NCBI GenBank assembly: GCA_031547885.1
Contig: JAVBRO010000018.1
Location: forward strand, 42,262 to 106,261
Origin: UBA940 sp031547885
GTDB lineage: Bacteria > Bacteroidota > Bacteroidia > Bacteroidales > Rikenellaceae
Length of the DNA stretch: 64,000 nucleotides
Reading direction: 5' to 3'
Shown here piece after piece: positions 33,565-43,450 of this stretch (its first letter is position 1; each line of letters starts with the position of its first letter). Under the pieces are notes generated by a model. The model saw only the letters and a list, made by a program, of their open reading frames with translations. It had not been told where the DNA came from and searched no databases. Both the position numbers and the translations under genes were made by a program.

Positions 33565-34353
33565 CTATAAACCGTTTATGCGTTCCGCACTTTCATTATT
33601 CAAATATAAGCAAGTATTTTCTTTTCTCCGCAAAATACTGGCAGGACATTTTTCGGATATTTCACCGTACACGGTATTGAATACCGCATCCGCTTTGTTT
33701 TTAAAGGGCACTATGCAGAACAGCCAGTCGGCCCTCAGCAACAGCGGTATGGTCAGTGTCAGCGCTTTTGCCGGGACCATTTCAAAAGTATCGAAGCACT
33801 TTTCATTGACCTGTTGCTGACGGCATACCGGATCGAGCGCCACGATTTTAACCATCTCCGGATCATTGAAATCGGCCACCCCCGGATCATTGAAGGCAAT
33901 ATGCCCGTTCTCGCCGATACCCAGGCAGATTATGTCGGCGGGATAGCGCTCCAGCAGTCCGGCATAGCGGCGGCACTCCTTCCCGAGATCTCCTGCCAGA
34001 CCGTCCATGTAATGGACCGATTTAAAAGGGACCCTGTCGAAAATACGCTGGCGCAGGAAATTTCCGAAACTCTCGGGAGCTTCGTGCTCGATGCCGATAT
34101 ATTCGTCCATGTGGAAAGCATTGATCCTCGTCCAGTCGATTCGCCTGTCGTTGACAATACAGTTTAAAAACTCATCCTGGGAAGGCGCCGAAGCGAAAAT
34201 CATATTGATCTCGGGCTTCTCCTCCAGCAGTTCGATAATTTTTTCCGCTACCTCTTTGGCCGCGGTACGGCCCATTTGGGTGGTAGTGGGAAATATTTTG
34301 ACTGTTAAAAGTTCACGATGAAGTATCTGACAATTAATTGCTGTAGATAACAT
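33565..34353 (-). CDS. nagB: Glucosamine-6-phosphate deaminase family protein
   Basis: The start at 34353 (MLSTAINCQ) overlaps the end of nagA by 20 bases, a typical coupled arrangement; the ORF to 34446 is an unlikely extension. The protein is about 262 residues. It shows VKIFPTTTQMGRTAAKEVAEKI at the N-terminus, the substrate loop FHMDEYIGIEHEAPESFGNFL, and GIGENGHIAFNDP with the catalytic His. The reaction is glucosamine-6-phosphate to fructose-6-phosphate plus ammonia, the step after NagA. The active-site GIGENGH differs from the GIGxDGH of E. coli NagB, so a related isomerase of another amino sugar is possible. Confidence 0.82.
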   Translation of the reverse strand: MLSTAINCQILHRELLTVKIFPTTTQMGRTAAKEVAEKIIELLEEKPEINMIFASAPSQDEFLNCIVNDRRIDWTRINAFHMDEYIGIEHEAPESFGNFLRQRIFDRVPFKSVHYMDGLAGDLGKECRRYAGLLERYPADIICLGIGENGHIAFNDPGVADFNDPEMVKIVALDPVCRQQQVNEKCFDTFEMVPAKALTLTIPLLLRADWLFCIVPFKNKADAVFNTVYGEISEKCPASILRRKENTCLYLNNESAERINGL

Positions 34354-35521
34354 GACCTTCGGATATTGTGGTTTTGACATTAATATGGTCGTCGAAAATA
34401 ACGATATCGGCATCCTTTCCCGGTTCGAGCGAACCCTTGCGGGCATATATTTTTAAAATGCGGGCCGGAGTGGATGTGATCATTTTGACTGCATCCGCAA
34501 GCGGCACTCCGGCAATTTCAGTCATGGTCCGCACCAGGCGGTCGGCCGTCGCCACGCTGCCCGCAAAAGCCGAGCGGTCCGGGAGTTTGGCGACCCCGTC
34601 CTCGATGATTACCCGCTGTCCGTTGGACAGGCTCCCTATGATCGATTCGCCGCCGGACGTCCCGGCCCCGCGCATCGCATCGGTACAGAGGGCGGTTTTG
34701 TCCGGGCCTTTGAACTTGTATACGAAACGCAGCAAAGGTTCCGGCAGATGCACTCCGTCTGCAATGATCTCCACGGTAATGCCGTCGATAAGGTAAGCCG
34801 CCTCCACCGCCCCGGCATACCGGTATGCGTTCCTGCGGGTAACGGACGACATAGCCGAATAGAGATGCGTCATATGCGTATAACCGGCTTCGAATGCCTT
34901 TACAACCTCTTCATAAACCGCGTCGGTATGCGCGATCGAGGGAAGTATGCCGCGTTTACGGAGCTCGCGTCCCATCTCTATCGCCCCGTCGAGTTCCGGC
35001 GCGACGCTCCACCGTATAATATCGTCCGAAGCATCCAGAATCGCATTGTACTCATCGGGATGCGGCGTTTTGAGCAGATGCGGGTCCTGGGCGCCGCTTT
35101 GTTTCGGCGAAAAGTACGGTCCTTCCAGGTGGAGTCCCAGGAATTTTGCGCCTTTGCTGTTGAGTCCGTCCGCTTCACGGTAGACGGAAAGGACCTTCAT
35201 GAGCTCCTCGTTGCTGCATGTAACGGTCGTGGGTGCCATACTCGTCGTACCGAAACGTGCATGGGCCTCTGCAACACCCAGAAAGGCTTCGACGGTCCCG
35301 TCCATAAAGTCATGGCCGCCCCCGCCGTGGAGGTGTATATCGATGAAGCCGGGAGATACGTACTGCCCTCCGGCGTCGATTATGCGGTCACCGGTCTCAG
35401 GGATGTACGATCCGGCCTCGACGATCCGCTCGATGAGCCCGCCGCGGCACACCACCGTCTTTCCGGACTCTATGCCCGACGGCAGTATCAGTTTCCCGCA
35501 AATTATGACGATTCTCTCCAT
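34334..35521 (-). CDS. nagA: N-acetylglucosamine-6-phosphate deacetylase
   Basis: A 395-residue amidohydrolase. The metal-binding start is SPGFIDIHLHGGGGHDFMDG, followed by LHLEGPYFSPKQSGAQDP, HTDAVYEEVVKAFEAGYTHMTHLYSAM and ADGVHLPEPLLRFV. The catalytic Asp is in ALCTDAMRGAG, as in NagA. It deacetylates GlcNAc-6-phosphate to glucosamine-6-phosphate in the cytosol. It lies 3 bases after the permease gene and overlaps nagB, so uptake, deacetylation and deamination are encoded together. No kinase gene for GlcNAc is in the operon, so phosphorylation must come from elsewhere. Confidence 0.92.
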   Translation of the reverse strand: MERIVIICGKLILPSGIESGKTVVCRGGLIERIVEAGSYIPETGDRIIDAGGQYVSPGFIDIHLHGGGGHDFMDGTVEAFLGVAEAHARFGTTSMAPTTVTCSNEELMKVLSVYREADGLNSKGAKFLGLHLEGPYFSPKQSGAQDPHLLKTPHPDEYNAILDASDDIIRWSVAPELDGAIEMGRELRKRGILPSIAHTDAVYEEVVKAFEAGYTHMTHLYSAMSSVTRRNAYRYAGAVEAAYLIDGITVEIIADGVHLPEPLLRFVYKFKGPDKTALCTDAMRGAGTSGGESIIGSLSNGQRVIIEDGVAKLPDRSAFAGSVATADRLVRTMTEIAGVPLADAVKMITSTPARILKIYARKGSLEPGKDADIVIFDDHINVKTTISEGHVIYSN

Positions 35522-35524
35522 CTT

Positions 35525-36850
35525 TTAAACAGTTTGGCGTGATGGTTTCCATGATGTAATCCTGTGTCCGTAAACTGCGAAGAATACAAGATATACGAAA
35601 CACGGTATGAGCACCCAGTACCCCATCCTCAGGCTGTGCAGGTCGGCAAAATGACCGTAAACCAGCGGAAGTATGGCATTGCCGCACAGCCCCATGATGA
35701 GCAGCGACGAACCGGTCTTGGTGTGTCTTCCCAACCCTTTGATAGATAGCGGCCAGATGCCGGCATATATCAGCGCGTTCGGTAAGCCCAGCGCGTTGAG
35801 GAAGAATATCGAGGCGTTGGCGCGATGGCCGAACAGCGTAATGTCGAAATCTGCAAATATCACCCCCAGCGACAGCAGCATACCCGTTACGGTGCATATT
35901 ATCAATGCCGTCTTCTGCGAAAGGTATTTCGGAATGAGCATAATGCCGATCAGATAGCCTATCATCGTGCAGGCCAGCGTATAGGATGGGAAGGCCTTGG
36001 CTTCAAGCAGGTCCATCCCCATGGAATTCGCGTAATTTATTATCGTGTCGATGGCGATGACCTGGGTCCCGACATGAAAGAATATCGCCAGTGCGCCGAG
36101 CACAAGGTACGGATAGGCGAAAATGCTCTTTTTGCCCGGCTGTCCGTTTTCATCCGCGGCGTTCTGCTCGTCCGTATTTATCTCCGGCAGAACGGAATAT
36201 CTTATGCCGATGCCTGCCAGAAGAAGCAGCGCCCCGAGAACGATGTATGGTACAATGACGCGCCGTATCAGCCCGTCGAGCATTATGCTTTTCTCCGCAA
36301 CGTCCAGCGTGCCCGAATCGATCAGTGTAAAGAGCTGGCTGTCGCTTGCTTTAAGGATGACCGCCGCGAAGATAAGCGGGGAGACGATCCCTGCGAACTT
36401 GTTGCAGATACCCATGATGCTCATACGTTTGGCCGCGCTGTCTATGGGGCCGATGATCGTCACATAGGGGTTGGCCGCGGTCTGCAGGATCGCCAGCCCG
36501 GTCCCGATCGAAAAGAGCCCCAGCAGGAACACCTCGAACTGGCGGCTCAACGCTGCCGGGACAAAGATGAAGGCCCCAAGAGCCGTGAACATGAACCCGT
36601 ACATGATGCCCCGCTTGAACCCCACCTTTTTCAGCAGTATCCCTGAGGGGACCGCCATCACGAAATATGCGATGTAGAAGGCGAAGGCTACGAAATAGGA
36701 TTCGAAATGGGTCAGTTCGCAGCAGATGCGGAAATAGGGTATCAGAATGGAATTCACCCACGAAACGAATCCGAAGATAAAGAACATCCCGGCCAGAATG
36801 GCGAGAGAGACGTAGTATGTTTTTCGCGACGCGGCGGGATTGGCGTTCAT
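35525..36850 (-). CDS. FucP/GluP-type MFS sugar permease, probably for N-acetylglucosamine (NagP-like)
   Basis: A 441-residue protein with twelve membrane segments. The first part (GMFFIFGFVSWVNSILIPYF) and the conserved ILQTAANPYVTIIGP and GICNKFAGIVSPL segments place it in the fucose/glucose/GlcNAc:H+ symporter family rather than the sugar-porter group. Its position as first gene before nagA and nagB, with 3-base spacing, suggests it imports GlcNAc or a related N-acetylhexosamine across the inner membrane. Members of this family without a kinase rely on a separate cytosolic kinase. Confidence 0.9.
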   Translation of the reverse strand: MNANPAASRKTYYVSLAILAGMFFIFGFVSWVNSILIPYFRICCELTHFESYFVAFAFYIAYFVMAVPSGILLKKVGFKRGIMYGFMFTALGAFIFVPAALSRQFEVFLLGLFSIGTGLAILQTAANPYVTIIGPIDSAAKRMSIMGICNKFAGIVSPLIFAAVILKASDSQLFTLIDSGTLDVAEKSIMLDGLIRRVIVPYIVLGALLLLAGIGIRYSVLPEINTDEQNAADENGQPGKKSIFAYPYLVLGALAIFFHVGTQVIAIDTIINYANSMGMDLLEAKAFPSYTLACTMIGYLIGIMLIPKYLSQKTALIICTVTGMLLSLGVIFADFDITLFGHRANASIFFLNALGLPNALIYAGIWPLSIKGLGRHTKTGSSLLIMGLCGNAILPLVYGHFADLHSLRMGYWVLIPCFVYLVFFAVYGHRITSWKPSRQTV

Positions 36851-36906
36851 CGACAGTTTTTTTGGGTTTTCGTAGAATGTTCTGTTTTAAGTTCTTCTGC
36901 TTTCCG

Positions 36907-38106
36907 TTACTCCGCCGGCCGGATGGGACGGGTGATAACGAACTGGCAGAAGTCGTGGTACAGCTGCTTGTCGACAGGGTCCGACGAGAGTTTCAGCATC
37001 CGCAGCGACTGGCCGCCCTGATAATATGCCAACCGTTTTTCAGCCCAGATGCCGTTGTTTTTGAACGCTTTCATATAATCCTCCAGGCGGTAGCCCCTTC
37101 CCCTGCTTTTAAGAGCATTGTCGTCGAACTCAAGTTCCATATGCATATTGGAGGTTTTGGCCATGTTGCAGGCTTCGTCCAGACGCGAATACGGTATCGT
37201 TTCGCTGAAGAAATAGTTGGGCTGCAGATAGGCGTAATGAAATCCGAAGGACTTCCATTGGCTGTAGCCGTCCGCGGTGTAGAACGGGATCCAGTTGAAG
37301 CTGTATTTCAGGCCGTCCAGGTATTCGGCCACCGTATTGAGGATGGCGCGCGTATCGGTGGCCTTCTCGGCGAGCCAGTAAAAACCGGCCAGTTCTATGT
37401 TCTTGTATTTCTTTGCATCAAACCTCGCCCGCACCTGGTCGATGAACCACTGGCAGGCTTTGGCCCGGTCTTCGGACTTCGAAAAATCGAGCGCCTTGCC
37501 GTCGACCTCGCCCCAGTAGACCGTGGACTTCTGTTCGACGGTATGGTAAACGATCGGTTCGGGAATACTCATCACTATCTGCCTTTTGTAGGGTGGCGCG
37601 CCCAGGGAAACCGCACCCTCCCCGACGCTGCTTTCCAGGGCGCCCACACCTGTATCATTCTGGAAATAATAGTCGATCAGCTTCAGCCAGTCCTGCTTGT
37701 CGGCCGATACCAAAGGAGCGTTGTTGTATGTGTATCCATTGGCGAATTTCTTATTCGCCCCGTAGGGACCCGGGTCCAGTATCTCCAGGAAAAGGAAGCT
37801 GTCGAACAGCCAGTGTTTGTTTCCCGTCTGGTCTGTATAGAGCACATAATCCACTATTCTCTCCTTGCCCCATTCATAGGGGCTGCGGTGGTGCCCGCCG
37901 CCGTACATCAGTACCATGTCGGTGGAAGCAGGGATCGCCGTCCGGGCTTTTTCCCAATCGTATATTTTGTCCGCCACAAGCTCGTCGATAGGCTTGGGCG
38001 TGGGGGGTTTGGGAATATCGCGCGGCTCATCGTTGCCGCATCCGCTGATCGCGGCCGCAATGTGGCAGAACAAAAACGCCTGCAAAATAAAAGTCATCGG
38101 TTTCAA
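36907..38106 (-). CDS. DUF4855-family lipoprotein
   Basis: A 399-residue lipoprotein (lipobox AISGC, followed by GNDEPRD). Characteristic segments are DMVLMYGGGHHRSPYEWGKERIVDYVLY near the N-terminus, WLFDSFLFLEI, and GFYWLAEKATDTRAILNTVAEYLDGL in the middle, which match DUF4855 as I recall it. The family is an uncharacterised barrel-like protein often found in polysaccharide-use loci. Its reaction is unknown. It lies between the permease gene and the second phosphodiester glycosidase gene, with gaps of 56 and 27 bases. Confidence 0.72.
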   Translation of the reverse strand: MKPMTFILQAFLFCHIAAAISGCGNDEPRDIPKPPTPKPIDELVADKIYDWEKARTAIPASTDMVLMYGGGHHRSPYEWGKERIVDYVLYTDQTGNKHWLFDSFLFLEILDPGPYGANKKFANGYTYNNAPLVSADKQDWLKLIDYYFQNDTGVGALESSVGEGAVSLGAPPYKRQIVMSIPEPIVYHTVEQKSTVYWGEVDGKALDFSKSEDRAKACQWFIDQVRARFDAKKYKNIELAGFYWLAEKATDTRAILNTVAEYLDGLKYSFNWIPFYTADGYSQWKSFGFHYAYLQPNYFFSETIPYSRLDEACNMAKTSNMHMELEFDDNALKSRGRGYRLEDYMKAFKNNGIWAEKRLAYYQGGQSLRMLKLSSDPVDKQLYHDFCQFVITRPIRPAE

Positions 38107-38133
38107 AACTTATAGGGGTTTAATAATAGCTGT

Positions 38134-39759
38134 TTATTTTTTCTTGAAAAATCCTATTGTCGAGACTACGGCGCGGTTGCCTCCGGTCTGGTCGTTCAGG
38201 TGTTCGGTGCCGGCCATCATTCCCGTCGAGCCTCCGCCGTCGAGGTTGACCGCCGCCACACAGCCCAGGCCTTTCAGTATCCGTGCAAGTTCGAGTAGCG
38301 TGGCGCCTCCGCTTGCGGTAATGCGGCCGTCGCAGATAAAGAGTATGACGCGGCCGTCCTCGAGATAGCCTACGGCCGTGCGGTCGGGCGACACGGTCGG
38401 CCCGAAGATATCATAGGGAATGATCTCGTAATTGCTGTAATAGTAGTCCGAGCCTTTAGTGGTCTCTGTAAAATCGAACGGGCACTTCCCGTCCTTGAGC
38501 AGTACGGGACCTGCGCTGAGGGCGTATTTCGGACTCCATGTTACGGGAGCGGCCGGATTCTGGCTGGTGACCGCAGCGTATTTGGCCTCGCCTTTGAGCG
38601 AAGGCAGCGGCCTGTCGTAATAGTATGTAGCCCCTGAGTTGGAGCCTGTCCAGTAAACTGCCGGAGAACCTGATCCGTCCACGCCGAAAACCCCGCGTGT
38701 GACGTTATACATGGTAGCGTATTCCACGGTTTCGGATGTGTTCAGGGAGCCGCGGACCGCCGGGGTCGCGCCCGTCACCACAGATCCGACCACGCCCAGT
38801 CCGGTGTGGCTGCCGTTGTAGAAATAACCTCCGTTTACCATCACATAGCAGTCGCCGCCGAAAGATGCAGCTTGGGCATCTATGGTCGCGGTGGACGACG
38901 GTATGTTTACGCGCACTTCAACGTTGCCTTTCGAAAGGTCGGCAACGGCGTACCAGGCATGGAAATTCTTGCCGTTCAGGGTGCTGGTAGTTTCATACAC
39001 TTCTATGTCGGCGTGCAGCGAGCTCTTGGTCAGTTTGTTCCACGTCAGGGTGATCGCGGCCGGGGCCGTGCCGAGTGCACCGGTGGCCGGGCCGCTGTAA
39101 TATGTTCCCGTCGACGTGCTGACGAACGCCCGGATGTTGTAAGTTTTCCCGTATTCGAGCAGGGCATTGGGAATGACCTGCGTCACGGCGCTTCCATTAG
39201 TCGGAAGTTCGGGGCCGTACTGCAGGGTATTGTCGATCGTCGGGGTGCCGTCCGCGCTCCAGCAGAGGCCATAACGCACGTTGGACTGCCCTTGCGTGTT
39301 AGCTATCCTGTATGAAACCGCAATACAGGAGGAGGTGGTCACCGTACTCCCGACTATCGCCGCGGAAGGCAGATCTCCGAGCGGGGTCAGCATGAGGTAT
39401 TCGTAAACGACCCGCGAGTTGTTCGCCTCGTTGGCTGCATTGGCCTGTACGCCGAAATAGTAGGCTTTCCCTTCCGTAAGTTTCTGGCTGACCGTGTACG
39501 AGGTCACATTCGCCCCGACGGTTCCCGCCTCCCAGCGGTCGGTCGCGTCGGCCGCAGAGCGCACCCACACCGAGAAGCCGGTTTCGTTGCTGCTGTTGTC
39601 GATCCATGAGACGCGCACCTCGGTCGCGCCAGTCCGCTCCATCTTGATATCCGACGGCGCCTTTACGGTTGCGGGGTCCGGACCGTCGTTATTGTTGGTT
39701 TTAGAGCATCCCATGCAGATGATGCCGATGGACAGGAGTGTCAGGATTGTCTTTTTCAT
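38134..39759 (-). CDS. Phosphodiester glycosidase (NAGPA-domain) lipoprotein with N-terminal Fn3 domain
   Basis: A 541-residue lipoprotein (lipobox ICMGC). Residues about 35-125 form a fibronectin type III-like domain (PSDIKMERTGATEVRVSWIDNSS) and about 130-230 a second beta-sandwich. The NAGPA catalytic domain (about 240-541) has CYVMVNGGYFYNG, SPDRTAVGYLEDGRVILFICDGR and AAVNLDGGGSTGMM. The family hydrolyses glycosyl-1-phosphodiester bonds, such as GlcNAc-1-phosphodiesters. It lies 18 bases downstream of the DUF6259-like gene, inside PUL B. Placement with GH20 and nagAB suggests a substrate bearing phosphodiester-linked N-acetylhexosamine. Confidence 0.87.
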   Translation of the reverse strand: MKKTILTLLSIGIICMGCSKTNNNDGPDPATVKAPSDIKMERTGATEVRVSWIDNSSNETGFSVWVRSAADATDRWEAGTVGANVTSYTVSQKLTEGKAYYFGVQANAANEANNSRVVYEYLMLTPLGDLPSAAIVGSTVTTSSCIAVSYRIANTQGQSNVRYGLCWSADGTPTIDNTLQYGPELPTNGSAVTQVIPNALLEYGKTYNIRAFVSTSTGTYYSGPATGALGTAPAAITLTWNKLTKSSLHADIEVYETTSTLNGKNFHAWYAVADLSKGNVEVRVNIPSSTATIDAQAASFGGDCYVMVNGGYFYNGSHTGLGVVGSVVTGATPAVRGSLNTSETVEYATMYNVTRGVFGVDGSGSPAVYWTGSNSGATYYYDRPLPSLKGEAKYAAVTSQNPAAPVTWSPKYALSAGPVLLKDGKCPFDFTETTKGSDYYYSNYEIIPYDIFGPTVSPDRTAVGYLEDGRVILFICDGRITASGGATLLELARILKGLGCVAAVNLDGGGSTGMMAGTEHLNDQTGGNRAVVSTIGFFKKK

Positions 39760-39777
39760 TACTGTATCGTTTTCTGA

Positions 39778-41778
39778 TTATTTATTCACTCTCACTGCGC
39801 CGAAAGCCTTCACAGACGCCTGTTTCCCGTCGGGGAGCGTCACGCTGCGGTCTTTATCGCTCATGTTGACGACAATATAGGCCCGCTTTCCGGCGAGGTT
39901 TTCCCACTCGGCCGCCATCACCACGGGGGTTGTTTCGTAATTCGGGATGACCTGTGTGGGGTTGTCCCCTTCCGGGACGATCTCGGTTATAAAACGTCCG
40001 CCAAGGAACAGGTCGTGCTGTTTCTTTCGGAAATCCGCCAGGGTTTTCAGGAACGCCGCCTCCCTCTGGGCTTCGGGAGCCATAAGTATTTCGGGATTCA
40101 CCCACCCCAACTGCGATCCCCACAGCAGGCTCTTCATGCTGATGAAGTTGAGCGAGCCGTCGTTGATCTTCCAGGGGATATATGTGTAGCCGCTGTAGAT
40201 GCATCGGTCTGAATATATCAGCGGGAACAGCGGGACCATGCGGGTGTAGCTGTTGTGGGTGGTGTTGACGACCAGCATCATATCGAACAGGTCTATGTAG
40301 CACTCGGCGTTCTCCTCGGTGGTCATGGCCTGGTCCTTACCGTAAATATCCCTGCGCATCCCTTCCAGCAGGCTGCGGTAGGCGGCAGGCCACCAGTCGC
40401 CGCCCCCCGGCGCGTGTCCGTGGTTGGTCGCATAACAGGGTTCGCTGTTGGCGCACCCGATCTGGTCCATGTAGACGCCGTTGGTTTTCAGGTCCGTCAG
40501 CAGCCGGCGGTTTATATCCGTCAGGATATCACGCCAGATGTCGGAAGCGGGGCAGGTCACTGTGTTGAGCACTTTGGAGCTGTATACTTCGGTATAGAGC
40601 GTACCGTCGGCTTTACGGCACGAGGCATCCTTTCCGTTCAGCGTGCGGTAGCTTTCCGTGGCGGGGTCCCACAGACGGCCGTTGATGTACGGGGTCACGA
40701 AACCGCCCAGTTTCTGAGTCTCCGCGAGCATCGCCCTGAATCCGGGCTGTTCCGGAAAATATTCGGGATATTTGGTGTCGAAAGGATAGTTGTGCCAGTA
40801 GTACCAGTGCAGCCCCACCCCCTTGCCGTAATATTTCATGGCCTTGCGGACAGACTCCATCATGGATTCCGTGGCATCGGCCGGACGGAGCCACATATCC
40901 GCATTTTTGATCCACTCGACGATAGGCCGCTCATTGATCCTGCGTGCGCCCCACTGCGTGTCGAATGTGAACGGACGGTACCACTTCACAGCAGTTTCCT
41001 GCCATCCTCCGGCGTTGAAACCCAGCACGGCGGGCCATGGCAGCGAGAACCGGCCTTCCCGGGTCCAGCCGTACGAAGCGGTCACCTGCTGTATGAAGAC
41101 CAGGCTGTTGCCCTCGCTGGCCATGCGGAAGACCTTCCCGGAGCCACCCTTGTCAGCAGCCGCGAAATAGGCAGTTCCGCCTTCGTGGTGCATCAGCACC
41201 AGTTGCATCGTGCCGGTACAGGAAGGATAACGTGACTGAAGCTGCCCGCTCGAACCGATCGTGTACTCGGTCCCATATCCCACGGGAAGTATCGCTTTTG
41301 CCCCCGCCGGACGGTTCACGGCGATGCGCGGGAACTCGGCCTCCGTAACGACCCATCCCTCGGGCATCTCCGCCTCGATCCTCCATTCGGGAAGTTCCGA
41401 GTCGCGGCCCAGCGTGACCAGCACCCGTACCGGACAGGTCGGAGCGCCGTCGAGGTACATCTTCCATGTGAAAACAAGAGTGGATGCGTCGGCGTCCTGC
41501 CGCAGTTCACCCCCCTGGTAGTCTCCCCACCGCGGCACCAGGGTCGGGTTTTCGCCGTTGGGTCCCCTGTAGATCAGCTGCCATGGATGTGTGGCGCTTC
41601 CGCCGTCGGGAAGCATGTTCACGCCCTCCGAACGGTAAGCCTTGAACAGGAAGTTATTCCCGCCGCTGAAAACAAGTTCCACACGGCCGTTCTTCAACAC
41701 CATGTCTTCGGCGGGTTGGGCCGAAGCGATGAAGGGCATGCAGACCAGCAGGCAGATGGTTATGATGATGTTTTTCAC
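39778..41778 (-). CDS. DUF6259-like glycosidase-type protein
   Basis: A 666-residue protein with a signal peptide (MKNIIITICLLVCMPFIASAQ). The N-terminal 250 residues look like a mutarotase-like beta-sandwich (MVLKNGRVELVFSGGNNFLFKAYR). The central barrel-like region contains GVGLHWYYWHNYPFDTKYPEYFP, TNGVYMDQIGCANSEPCY and AMTTEENAECYIDLFDMM, with acidic residues in MDQIG and TTEEN as possible catalytic pair. The layout agrees with DUF6259 proteins, which are predicted glycosidases related to GH101-like folds. The substrate is unknown, but it sits next to GH20, so an amino-sugar linkage is likely. Confidence 0.65.
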   Translation of the reverse strand: MKNIIITICLLVCMPFIASAQPAEDMVLKNGRVELVFSGGNNFLFKAYRSEGVNMLPDGGSATHPWQLIYRGPNGENPTLVPRWGDYQGGELRQDADASTLVFTWKMYLDGAPTCPVRVLVTLGRDSELPEWRIEAEMPEGWVVTEAEFPRIAVNRPAGAKAILPVGYGTEYTIGSSGQLQSRYPSCTGTMQLVLMHHEGGTAYFAAADKGGSGKVFRMASEGNSLVFIQQVTASYGWTREGRFSLPWPAVLGFNAGGWQETAVKWYRPFTFDTQWGARRINERPIVEWIKNADMWLRPADATESMMESVRKAMKYYGKGVGLHWYYWHNYPFDTKYPEYFPEQPGFRAMLAETQKLGGFVTPYINGRLWDPATESYRTLNGKDASCRKADGTLYTEVYSSKVLNTVTCPASDIWRDILTDINRRLLTDLKTNGVYMDQIGCANSEPCYATNHGHAPGGGDWWPAAYRSLLEGMRRDIYGKDQAMTTEENAECYIDLFDMMLVVNTTHNSYTRMVPLFPLIYSDRCIYSGYTYIPWKINDGSLNFISMKSLLWGSQLGWVNPEILMAPEAQREAAFLKTLADFRKKQHDLFLGGRFITEIVPEGDNPTQVIPNYETTPVVMAAEWENLAGKRAYIVVNMSDKDRSVTLPDGKQASVKAFGAVRVNK

Positions 41779-41827
41779 AGGTTTTGTCTTAGTTCAGTTA
41801 GTATTAGGTGCTTACATTCCGGCCGCT

Positions 41828-43450
41828 TTAATCGCGGTAATCCATTTTTGCAGGCTCCCTTTTGCGGATCACGGGTCCGGCAGGTTCGGGCTGGCGGTCC
41901 GGATCGCACGGGTCGAAATAGTAGATGCCCAGTTTGTCGAACAGCGTGAAAGAGTCCTCCAGCCGCTGCATGAAATTTTCATAATTTTTGACTTCGGGCG
42001 CAGACCATGCCGATTCAGCCAGTGCGCAGAGGCGCGGGAAGGTCATGAAATCGACGCGCTCCTTATTGTGCACCAACTCCGCCCACAAATTCGCCTGTAT
42101 GCCGATGATATGCGAGAGTTCGGCGTCCGAAAGGTTCCATCCGGCAAACCAGCGGTCGGGAAAAGCGTAGACGTCTTCCAGCGGGCAGAAACCGTCCCAC
42201 CGGCGGCCCCAGCTGTGGCTGTCGTGCTGCACGAAGTCGAAGTAGAGCGGCCTGCGCGGACACATCACCGTGGTATATCCCCGGTCGAGGGCCTTGAACA
42301 ACTGTTCCGGCCTGTCGTGACGCCACCACATTATAACGGTGCTCCGGGGGTCGGCGTCGAGGTCCACCAGTTCGTCCCAGCCTATCTGCGTCTTGCCGAG
42401 TGAGCGTACCGAATCGGTCATGCGGCGCATGAAATATCGTTCCGCTTCCTTCACGTTCTTCAGCCCCTCGCGTTCCATTAGGGCCACTACGTGCGGGTCG
42501 GTTTCCCAGGCTTTACTTCCGTAGGCCACCTCGTCGCCGCCGATATGCATATACTGCGACGGGAACAATGCCGCGACCTCCCTCAAAATATTTGTCAGGT
42601 AGGCGTAGGTCTCCTCCTTGCCGACGTTGAACGTGAATTCGGGGTGCTCGGCAGTCCCCCCGCCCGAATACTCGGGATATGCCCTGTTCGATGCCGTGGC
42701 GTGACCGGGCATATCTATTTCGGGAATAATCTCTATGTGGCGGTCAGCGGCATAGGCCACTATATCCCGTATCTGTTCCTGAGTGTAATATTGCGCCGGG
42801 GTATCGGGATCGCTGTGGCTCCCCACCCCTCCGACCGTAGCCAGCAGCGGGTATTTTTTAATTTCGATACGCCATCCCTGTTCGTCCGACAGGTGCCAGT
42901 GGAAACGGTTGATCTTGTAGCGGGCCATGATGTCCAGCATCAGTTTGACCTGCTTTTCGCCCGAGAAATGGCGAGCCTCGTCCAGCATATATCCGCGCCA
43001 CGCGTAACGCGGTGCGTCCTTTATCGTTCCGCAACGCAGACCCCCGTTCTCAAGCTCCTGCAGCAGCGTCTGTATCCCGTAGAAAACGCCCGCGGGACTG
43101 CCGCCCGTTATAGTGATGCGGCCCGGGGCCGATTTAAGTTCGTAACCCTCTTTGTTCAGCGATCCGTCGAGCGACAGCCCGATACCCTTCGCCGGTTTTC
43201 CGCCGGAACGTATCTCTGCTTTGTAACCGAGACCGTCCAGGCGTTCTTTCAGAAATTCCGCTTCCCTCCGCAGCAGCGGCGAGGTGCAGTATATTTTTTG
43301 CCCGGCTTTCAACCGGCACTCCTTTTCCTGCACATCGACATGCGCGGGATAAGGGATCACACGTATTTCCCGGGCATGCGCCTGCGCCGCCAGAAGCAGT
43401 CCGAGGCAGATGCCGGTAAACAGTTTATACGCGGGTTTTGTGTAAATCAT
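41828..43450 (-). CDS. GH20 beta-N-acetylhexosaminidase
   Basis: The start at 43450 (MIYTKPAYKLFTGICLGLLLAAQAHA) gives a Sec signal peptide; the longer frame to 43531 adds 27 unlikely residues. The protein is 540 residues. An N-terminal GH20b-like domain (about 27-140) precedes the catalytic barrel, with RGYMLDEARHFSGEKQVK, KINRFHWHLSDEQGWRIEIKKYP and the catalytic pair D306-E307 in HIGGDEVAYG. It cleaves terminal beta-linked GlcNAc or GalNAc in the periplasm or at the surface. This is the clearest enzyme in PUL B and fixes its substrate as N-acetylhexosamine-containing. Confidence 0.94.
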   Translation of the reverse strand: MIYTKPAYKLFTGICLGLLLAAQAHAREIRVIPYPAHVDVQEKECRLKAGQKIYCTSPLLRREAEFLKERLDGLGYKAEIRSGGKPAKGIGLSLDGSLNKEGYELKSAPGRITITGGSPAGVFYGIQTLLQELENGGLRCGTIKDAPRYAWRGYMLDEARHFSGEKQVKLMLDIMARYKINRFHWHLSDEQGWRIEIKKYPLLATVGGVGSHSDPDTPAQYYTQEQIRDIVAYAADRHIEIIPEIDMPGHATASNRAYPEYSGGGTAEHPEFTFNVGKEETYAYLTNILREVAALFPSQYMHIGGDEVAYGSKAWETDPHVVALMEREGLKNVKEAERYFMRRMTDSVRSLGKTQIGWDELVDLDADPRSTVIMWWRHDRPEQLFKALDRGYTTVMCPRRPLYFDFVQHDSHSWGRRWDGFCPLEDVYAFPDRWFAGWNLSDAELSHIIGIQANLWAELVHNKERVDFMTFPRLCALAESAWSAPEVKNYENFMQRLEDSFTLFDKLGIYYFDPCDPDRQPEPAGPVIRKREPAKMDYRD

